Shown here one piece after another: positions 28,636-35,246 of a stretch of 35,246 nt of DNA. Position 1 is the stretch's first letter, and the number at the start of each line of letters is the position of its first letter. A program made the translations under genes and the position numbers. Source of the DNA: Dehalococcoidia bacterium (GTDB lineage Bacteria > Chloroflexota > Dehalococcoidia > Lucifugimonadales > Lucifugimonadaceae); assembly GCA_014239685.1 (NCBI GenBank), contig JAAZYK010000006.1, positions 1 through 35,246 of the forward strand. The letters run 5' to 3'. The notes under the pieces are model-generated. The model was not told where the DNA came from and made no database searches. It was given only the letters and a program-made list of their open reading frames with translations.

Positions 28636-30360
28636 TCAATCGTAAATCGGCAGCTTTCCCTGGATCAGCTTATCGTCGCCGATGTGCGACCGGATCTTCT
28701 CCCAGCCCTCGTAATCCCACTCCGCCATGAAGGTAATTGCGTAGCCTCTGCGACCCATACGCGCTGTCCGACCGATCCGGTGAACGTACTCTTCGACGTT
28801 GTCCGGCATGTCGTAGTTGACGACGTGGGTGATCTCAGGGATGTCGATCCCGCGGGCGGCGACATTGGTTGATACAAGGATCGGCAACTCTCCGGCGCGG
28901 AACATGCCCATCGCCTGGTTCCGTTCTCCCTGCGACAACCCGCCATGCAGCCCCATAGCACCAAAGCCACGCGACTTAAGTGCGTTTGCGAGCCGATCCA
29001 CACCGATCTGGGTCCTGCGAAATACGAGCATTCGGTAATCGTCAGCCGTGTCATCTAGAACCAGTCGCAACGCGGTCTGTTTGTCTCGTTCTGCGACCTC
29101 AAAGTAAATCTGGTCCACCTCGTCCACGGTCTGAATCTCGGCTCCCAGTTGGATCCACATAGGGTCATCCTGGTAGCGTCGAATCAAACGTTTTACAAAG
29201 CCCGGAACGGTTGCCGAAAACAGCAGGGTCTGCCGTGAGCGCGGCGTGTGTCGAAGTATAAATTCCATGTCTTCGGCGAATCCGATGTCGAGCATCTCGT
29301 CAGCCTCGTCCAGTACCGCAACTCTAACGTTCTGCAGATCAAGCGTTCCCCGTCCCATATGATCCATAACCCGGCCGGGGGTTCCAACGACAACATTGAC
29401 GCCGCGCTGAAGAGCCGCAAGTTGGCGATTTATCGGCTGCCCGCCGTATACGGCACAAACGCTGATCCCACGGTATTTTCCGATCCGCTCAACTTCCCGC
29501 GCCACCTGCATCGCAAGTTCACGTGTCGGCACAAGGACAATCGCCTGTACATCCCGGGAGTAAGGGTCAACTCGTTCACATATCGGGATGCTAAACGCGG
29601 CGGTCTTGCCGGACCCGGTTATGGCCTGCCCCACGAGGTCACGTCCCTCAAGACATCCGGGTACAGCTTCAAGTTGAATTGACGAAGGAGTCTCATAGCC
29701 CATGTCCGCGAGTGCAGCTGCTATGGGACCAGATAGTTCTATATCGCCGAATTTACCGCGCGGCGGACCGTCATAGTTTTGAAGACTGCTTCCGGTGTTC
29801 TCGAGCGGAGCACGTTCGTCGATCCGCCTTGGTGCCTGAGATTTCCGTCCGGAATCTCTTGAACTCGAAGACCGTCCTTGGGGTCGGCCTCTGCCACCTC
29901 TGGAACCTTTCGGCGCGGCGTCTCCATGTTGATCTCGCCGACTTCGTGGCTTTCGTTCAGAGCGTGACACCACCTGCGAGTCCTGCCGCCGTGATCGGCG
30001 TTCCCGACTCGGCTTGTCTTCGGAAAGTGGTTCCATCTCTTGCTGAGACGAATCGGCGCGTTCTCCGGCTACTTGGTCACCATTTCCGCTGCGCCGGCCG
30101 CGCCCTCCACGAGATCGGCGGCGGCTTGGCGCGGGCGCGTCATTTTCGTTTCGAGGAACTCGCTGATGCGTTTCTGTCTCTAACCGGTCGGTGTGGCTTA
30201 CCGCGGATTCACCGGACCGGGGAGTTTCTACAGAGTTGCTGTTTCGGTCACGGGTTACAAATGAAGAAAGAGTGCGACGGATGATGCCTTGTTTGCGTCT
30301 ACCACCCGAACTATCACTATTTGTACCTGAGTCTTTGTTTAAATCTGGCATGTAATACAT
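28636..30360 (-). CDS. DEAD-box RNA helicase with long N-terminal Arg/Ser/Gly-rich low-complexity extension
   Basis: Walker A ITGSGKT, VLDEADEML, LFSATVP, HRIGRTARMGRRG. About 195 aa of charged sequence precede the Q-motif. Alternative ATG at 30351. Confidence 0.93.
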   Translation of the reverse strand: MYYMPDLNKDSGTNSDSSGGRRKQGIIRRTLSSFVTRDRNSNSVETPRSGESAVSHTDRLETETHQRVPRNENDAPAPSRRRSRGGRGRRSGNGDQVAGERADSSQQEMEPLSEDKPSRERRSRRQDSQVVSRSERKPRSRRDQHGDAAPKGSRGGRGRPQGRSSSSRDSGRKSQAPRRIDERAPLENTGSSLQNYDGPPRGKFGDIELSGPIAAALADMGYETPSSIQLEAVPGCLEGRDLVGQAITGSGKTAAFSIPICERVDPYSRDVQAIVLVPTRELAMQVAREVERIGKYRGISVCAVYGGQPINRQLAALQRGVNVVVGTPGRVMDHMGRGTLDLQNVRVAVLDEADEMLDIGFAEDMEFILRHTPRSRQTLLFSATVPGFVKRLIRRYQDDPMWIQLGAEIQTVDEVDQIYFEVAERDKQTALRLVLDDTADDYRMLVFRRTQIGVDRLANALKSRGFGAMGLHGGLSQGERNQAMGMFRAGELPILVSTNVAARGIDIPEITHVVNYDMPDNVEEYVHRIGRTARMGRRGYAITFMAEWDYEGWEKIRSHIGDDKLIQGKLPIYD

Positions 30361-30513
30361 CCCAGTCTAGGTACTGCGTAACGTCGATGCAATCAAAGTC
30401 AGTGGCGTTCGATTGTTAATCACCAGTAAGGAACACCGGTTAGAGCCTATCAACACTCGTCAGAATCTGTCGCGACCTCAAACGGCGAACGCCCGATTGT
30501 TCCTGTTAGGTTC

Positions 30514-31965
30514 ATGTCGATGGATACACACGCCGAATTTCGGACCTCTGAGCGGGAGACTCTGGCCATACGGCTGGCTGTGATAGCCGGCGCGCTTTTG
30601 TTCGGGCTAATGACCGGAGCCGACCTTATAGGCGTGCTGGTACTTGCGGTCGTATTTACTTCATACACGGTCCTGCTGCAGTTCATCCTCCTTTCGCGGT
30701 TCCACTCAGACGGATGGATCTACGGCATGATGGGCGCCGATCTCCTCTTCACTGGAGGTGCAACCGCCATCCTCGGGCTGCCTGGCCCGGCCATCGCGAT
30801 ACCGGCCCTGTTTGCCGCCCAGTACGCCCTGTTCCTCGGATATCGGGGCGCGACCATCTCGGCCGTCCTTGGAATTACCGCCGCACTAGGCGGAGGAATA
30901 ATCGCTGGTGGCATTACTGTAGACGCAATATCAGCCACCATACCGGTCATCTCCGGGGTCGCTGCCTTGTCCGGATATATTGCTTCGAGCCGATTTTCTG
31001 AACGTTCCGCACGTCGGGAGGTACAACTGGGCAATGATTCTGATGCCCGAGCAGCGAGGTTGCTCGATGGACTCCGGCCGATTTCTTCTGCCAACGATGA
31101 GACCACTGCGCTAGAAGCGTTCGCCCGGTCCATACTGACCATCACCGGGTTCGACGCGGTCGTGGTTTACACCCACAGGGGTGGGCTGGGACTACAACAA
31201 CGCGTGCTTCTCAAACGAGATGGGGAGGACGACACAATCAACGATTCAACGGGTGCTTCCGAAGAGTCGATAAACGGCGAATCCGTTGCCGCCCGTACTG
31301 TGGCACAGGGTGTCGCGCTTGCGCTGGGAATCGGCGGCCGGGCTTCGGAAGACATGCCCAGTTGGGCGATCCAGATGGGGTACCAGTCTGGAGTTGTCGC
31401 TCCAATGATCGTCGGGCATATCCCAACTGGTGTTGCGTTCGGGCTGTGCCGAAACGAAAACTCTTTGACACTGGACCAAATCGACCAGATGGAACGATTC
31501 GTCTCGTTGTCGGCCCGTCTGGTGGCGGCGCACAACTCCAGGACTCAGCCAGCCGCACGCGACCGGCTTTCACTTGAATTGGACGCCGCAGGAAGGACCG
31601 AACTCGGCGAGTCTCGACCGATCATCAAAATGGACGGACTGACGTTAGATCCTGCGACGGATCGATCTTCAGTGGTCGGCGTGCCTGTTTCGCTCTCCCG
31701 TTCGGAGTTCGACCTTCTCTATGCTCTTGCAGGAACCCCGGGACAGGTGATGGATCCGGGGTTACTCATAGAATCGGCGTTCGGCGACGCACCGGACGGC
31801 GGACAACGGGCCGTAGACACCACCCTCTATAGATTGAGGCGCAAATTGTCGCGAGCGCCTAAGGGCGAAGACTTAATCCACACGATCCGCGGCAAGGGAT
31901 ATCTTCTGGTGCCACCATCAACTGAGAAGGTCCCCGACGATATCTCAAACGCTGTCTCCGCCTGA
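30514..31965 (+). CDS. Membrane-anchored TM-GAF-winged-helix (OmpR/PhoB-type) putative transcriptional regulator
   Basis: About 6 hydrophobic helices (aa 18-165); GAF-like middle region; C-terminal VSLSRSEFDLLYALAGTPGQVMDPGLLIESAFG...RAVDTTLYRLRRKLSR...IHTIRGKGYLLV. Confidence 0.82.
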   Translation: MSMDTHAEFRTSERETLAIRLAVIAGALLFGLMTGADLIGVLVLAVVFTSYTVLLQFILLSRFHSDGWIYGMMGADLLFTGGATAILGLPGPAIAIPALFAAQYALFLGYRGATISAVLGITAALGGGIIAGGITVDAISATIPVISGVAALSGYIASSRFSERSARREVQLGNDSDARAARLLDGLRPISSANDETTALEAFARSILTITGFDAVVVYTHRGGLGLQQRVLLKRDGEDDTINDSTGASEESINGESVAARTVAQGVALALGIGGRASEDMPSWAIQMGYQSGVVAPMIVGHIPTGVAFGLCRNENSLTLDQIDQMERFVSLSARLVAAHNSRTQPAARDRLSLELDAAGRTELGESRPIIKMDGLTLDPATDRSSVVGVPVSLSRSEFDLLYALAGTPGQVMDPGLLIESAFGDAPDGGQRAVDTTLYRLRRKLSRAPKGEDLIHTIRGKGYLLVPPSTEKVPDDISNAVSA

Positions 31966-32213
31966 AGATAACCAAGCGGCCCATACGGGAGGACGGCTAG
32001 CTCCTAACTGAAGGCAGCAGTGGTGTCGCGAGCGTCGCGAAGTCGTCGCCGATCCTCGGCCGATTCGTCGATCGACTCCGCCATAGAGTTCTCACTCTCA
32101 ATTTCACCGCCCTTGGTGACAACTTAGCAAGTCGTGATCAATTTGGTCCGTAATTTGAGACCTGTATCTGCGGGCATTGGAACTAAACGTTGCGGCCGGT
32201 ACCGATAACGAAG

Positions 32214-32354
32214 ACGAGCGATCGGGTCAGCGCCGGGGGGCGTTACTGATCCCAATCGCTCGTTATACGTCCGTGCCCATCAAGGGGGGCTGATGGTCGG
32301 TGGCGCACTGCCTGCTGGAATAATTCCCAACAGGCCGGTGAAGGGGGTTCACCG
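32214..32354. ncRNA. Candidate structured non-coding RNA / RNA element with multiple hairpins; strand undetermined
   Basis: Hairpins: 32214-32263 (9+7+4 bp, G6 near the apex), 32277-32296 (CCATCA/TGATGG, G6 loop), 32311-32334 (CCTG..GGAA/TTCC..CAGG), 32336-32354 (CGGTGAA/TTCACCG, G5 loop). Lies in a gap of about 520 bp. Confidence 0.5.
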
Positions 32355-32484
32355 AATTATTGAACGGTAGCACGTTTGTTCTAATACCTGCCCGCAACAT
32401 CTATTACGAGTTTTGGAACAATTGTGCTAATTTTCGAATTCCAGACTTTGAGATACCTAAACCGTTTCCGCGAGCAATCACCTC

Positions 32485-33222
32485 ATGCCAGCTAGCAAAA
32501 GACCCTTCCACCGCGCCAGCGACAATCTCATGACATATCGACTTAAGTGGGCTGCATGGGAGTGGCTGTACAGCGAGGCAAAATGCCGAGCCATCGGTTT
32601 CGAGGTTCGACTGGAAGGCCCTGGCGGCCGCGTTGTAGATGTCGTTGGAGTCGGGCCGGATAATCGCGTTTACGCTATCGAGGTGAAAGCGTCGCGGGGC
32701 GACAAGGCCCGCGATGATCACGATATCGACGATCTGAAGCGCCTTCAATCTCGAGTCCCCGTGATGGATAAAACGGTTCAGTTTACGGTCGGGGTTTTGG
32801 AGGCGGCCGCAGAGTACGCGGTGTCGTCTGGTGTCAAAAAACTTGGATCTGATCCGGCTTATCGCCAGGCGCTATCTGATCTTGATAACCGAACGGAGAA
32901 ACGGAACGCTTACGCAAAACGTGTGGCCAACTTCAGTACCAAGTTCCGGGACCCCGGTTTCCTGAGCACCGCCCATTGCCACTACCTCATGGCTCCTGCC
33001 GGGATGATACGGCGTGACGAGTTACCGCCGTTCTGGGGTCTTCTTGACGGAACGCCACGAGTTGTTATCGAAGCGCCGGTAAAACAGGTCGCAGACGCGA
33101 CAACACACGTACTCCGTAACATAGCGCGATCGAACTCGACGACGATGATGACCGAATACGGTGTAATCAGATCAAAGGGACAGACAATGTTTCCAGACCA
33201 CGTAAGGCCGGTTAATGCGTGA
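32485..33222 (+). CDS. PD-(D/E)XK nuclease-like protein (MmcB-like core plus extra C-terminal region)
   Basis: Core VVDVVGVGPDNRVYAIEVKASRGD fits a D-x(n)-ExK active site; the remaining sequence is not recognised. Confidence 0.6.
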   Translation: MPASKRPFHRASDNLMTYRLKWAAWEWLYSEAKCRAIGFEVRLEGPGGRVVDVVGVGPDNRVYAIEVKASRGDKARDDHDIDDLKRLQSRVPVMDKTVQFTVGVLEAAAEYAVSSGVKKLGSDPAYRQALSDLDNRTEKRNAYAKRVANFSTKFRDPGFLSTAHCHYLMAPAGMIRRDELPPFWGLLDGTPRVVIEAPVKQVADATTHVLRNIARSNSTTMMTEYGVIRSKGQTMFPDHVRPVNA

Positions 33223-34386
33223 CTATCGCGTCGCGAGCATTTCCTTGATCTGCGAGATACCTTTGATGAGGTTTTCCTCAGAGTTGGCAAACGACAGCCG
33301 AGCGTAGCCCTGACCAAACTCACCAAATGCAGTACCCGCAAGTAACGCCACATTAGCGTCATACATGCATGCTTCGGCGAACTCCTGACTCGTCATGCCG
33401 GTACCACGTATGTTCGGGAACACGTAAAACGCGCCGTCCGGCGTTCGGCAATCTATGCCGTCGATGGAGTTCAGACCGTCCACGATCACTTTTCGGCGCT
33501 TCTTGAACTCACGAACCATGTCGATCACCGGTTGTTGCGAACCTTCAAGCGCCGCTATCCCGGCTATCTGAGTAAACGTGGTCGACGCCGACACGGAGTT
33601 GGTGGTCAACCGACTGAACGGCTCCACCAACGCATCAGGCAGCACCGCCCATCCGAGCCTCCAACCAGTCATCGCGTAGCTTTTAGAAAAGCCGTCAAGG
33701 ATGATAGTCCGATCACGCATCCCGGGAATCTGTGTAATCGAAGTGTGCTCGCCGTCGAAGTAAAAGTCGTGGTAGATCTCGTCACTCAAAACGATCAGAT
33801 CGTGCTTGATCGCCAACTCTGCGATCCGCTCAAGATCTGAGTGCGGGATCACACTTCCACAAGGATTGTTTGGGGAGTTTACAACGATCAGTTTCGTTCG
33901 CTCGGTAATCTTCGATTCCAGATAGTCGATGTCCGCAGTGAATCCAGACTCTTCATTCAATGGCAGTGGAACAGGCGTCCCGCCACTGAAGTTAATCATC
34001 GACTCATAGATCGGAAATCCCGGATTCGGGTAAATCACCTCGTCGCCCTCTTGCACCAGGGCGAGCATCGTGTAGAACATAATCGGCTTTCCGCCGGGTG
34101 ATACAACGATGTTGTCTGGGCTGACGTCGTAACCCATTCGCTTCGATACGAAGTCGGCGACCGATTGTCGAGCCTCCGGCAAACCCGGCGACGGCCCATA
34201 ATGAGTGAAACCATCGTCGATCGCCTTCTTGCCGGCCTCGCGAATGTGCTCCGGTGTGTCAAAGTCCGGTTCGCCGATTTCAAGATGGATGATAGTCCGG
34301 CCTTGTGCCTCTAATGCCCTGGCCTTTGCCAGCGTTTCAAACGCCGTCTCAGTGCCGAGGATACTCATCCGTGAGGCTAGTTTCAT
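33223..34386 (-). CDS. PLP-dependent class I/II aminotransferase (aspartate aminotransferase-like)
   Basis: HLEIGEPDFDTPEHI, VVNSPNNPCGSVI, ILSDEIYHDF, DGFSKSYAMTGWRLGW (PLP lysine), ARLSFANSEENL. Confidence 0.94.
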   Translation of the reverse strand: MKLASRMSILGTETAFETLAKARALEAQGRTIIHLEIGEPDFDTPEHIREAGKKAIDDGFTHYGPSPGLPEARQSVADFVSKRMGYDVSPDNIVVSPGGKPIMFYTMLALVQEGDEVIYPNPGFPIYESMINFSGGTPVPLPLNEESGFTADIDYLESKITERTKLIVVNSPNNPCGSVIPHSDLERIAELAIKHDLIVLSDEIYHDFYFDGEHTSITQIPGMRDRTIILDGFSKSYAMTGWRLGWAVLPDALVEPFSRLTTNSVSASTTFTQIAGIAALEGSQQPVIDMVREFKKRRKVIVDGLNSIDGIDCRTPDGAFYVFPNIRGTGMTSQEFAEACMYDANVALLAGTAFGEFGQGYARLSFANSEENLIKGISQIKEMLATR

Positions 34387-34642
34387 TACGCGGACCAACT
34401 TCAGACATCTCGCGGGCGCATGGCGTCGTTATCGCCCGCGATCATTGTTTGTGAATGATTTAACAGAAAATTATTTTGGGCGAGGCCCAATCGGGTGTCA
34501 ACAGTTCATCCGTGTAACTGAGTTTGGATTCGGAGATATTCAAACGATTCAAATCGCCCGTCGGTGCGATAATCCCGCTGCCAGACAGTTTGGCGGCCTT
34601 GCCAAACGATTCCTGACACCGTGTCACAGGGGGACTCTCCAA

Positions 34643-35246
34643 GTGCTCAAAAACAAGATGAAGGCGAAGATCAAGGCCGGCGAGCCCGTGTTCGGGATCT
34701 CTATCATGTTCCCCTCACCACATCTGGTCGAGATTATCGGACTGCTCGGTTTCGACTGGGTATTGATCGACTGCGAGCACGGTTCCATGACGGCAGAGAA
34801 CGTTGAAATGCTGGCTCTCGCGGCCGAACGCCACGGAATGACGCCCATCGTCCGCCCAGAGGTAAATCGCCCGGATTTGATCGCAAAATATTTGGACCGA
34901 GGCTGTCAGGGCGTACAGGTCCCACACGTCATCACCCGTGAAGACGCCGAACGAGCTGTCAGGGCGGTCAAATTCGCGCCAGAAGGCATGCGAGGGTTGG
35001 CGCGAGGAACCCGAGCCGGGGACTACGGCTTCCTTGGCGATGGGCCCGATATGGTGAAGGCGCTCAACGATGAGACGTTGATATGTGTTCAGATCGAGGA
35101 TCGTGAGGCACTGGATAACCTCGAAGATATCCTCAAGACCGATGACGTCGACGTATTCTTTGTCGGCCCCTCAGATCTTTCACAGTCGCTAGGGCACCCC
35201 GGAGATCGAAGTCACCCCGAAGTACAGAGCGCCATTGCAGACGCCT
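34643..35246 (+). CDS. HpcH/HpaI-family aldolase, truncated by the window end
   Basis: Not in the ORF track. Hand-translated MLKNKMKAKIKAGEPVFGISIMFPSPHLVEIIGLLGFDWVLIDCEHGSM...GCQGVQVPHV...FAPEGMRGLARGTRAGDYG...FVGPSDLSQSLG. GTG 34643 or ATG 34658. Confidence 0.9.
   Translation, partial: MLKNKMKAKIKAGEPVFGISIMFPSPHLVEIIGLLGFDWVLIDCEHGSMTAENVEMLALAAERHGMTPIVRPEVNRPDLIAKYLDRGCQGVQVPHVITREDAERAVRAVKFAPEGMRGLARGTRAGDYGFLGDGPDMVKALNDETLICVQIEDREALDNLEDILKTDDVDVFFVGPSDLSQSLGHPGDRSHPEVQSAIADA

Noticed and set aside
29679-30284. 201-aa plus-strand ORF opposite the helicase N-terminus
   Set aside because: Antisense to a low-complexity Arg-rich coding region, which readily generates long spurious ORFs.
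1-35246. CRISPR arrays, transposases, integrases, phage genes, tRNAs or rRNAs
   Set aside because: Looked for direct repeats, DDE/recombinase motifs and tRNA cloverleaf/TTCGA signatures in the intergenic gaps by eye; none was found.

Overview
The 35.2 kb window is a gene-dense bacterial chromosomal segment. Gene content suggests (inference only) a SAR202-like or other marine Chloroflexota genome, because it is rich in paralogous catabolic enzymes. I see about 26 well-supported genes. They include flavin-dependent LLM oxidoreductases, SDRs, alpha/beta hydrolases, three ThDP enzymes (two in tandem), three MFS transporters, a tandem pair of xylose-isomerase-like TIM-barrel proteins, an enolase-superfamily dehydratase, a bicupin, an NHL propeller, a PHP protein, a DinB protein, an MBL-fold hydrolase, a DEAD-box helicase, a membrane TM-GAF-winged-helix regulator, a PD-(D/E)XK-like protein, an aminotransferase and a truncated HpcH/HpaI aldolase. 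I found no tRNA, rRNA, CRISPR array, transposase or phage module. The most interesting signals are: (1) a non-coding block at about 32.20-32.36 kb with consecutive hairpins, three of which display G5-G6 runs at the apex; (2) a membrane-anchored TM-GAF-wHTH putative one-component regulator; (3) a ThDP enzyme whose usual catalytic Glu aligns with Asp; (4) an SDR with YxxxR and an expanded glycine loop; (5) an MFS gene with no canonical start codon upstream of its first TM helix; (6) tandem paralog pairs and a scattered set of enzymes that could form an oxidative uronate/aldarate route.
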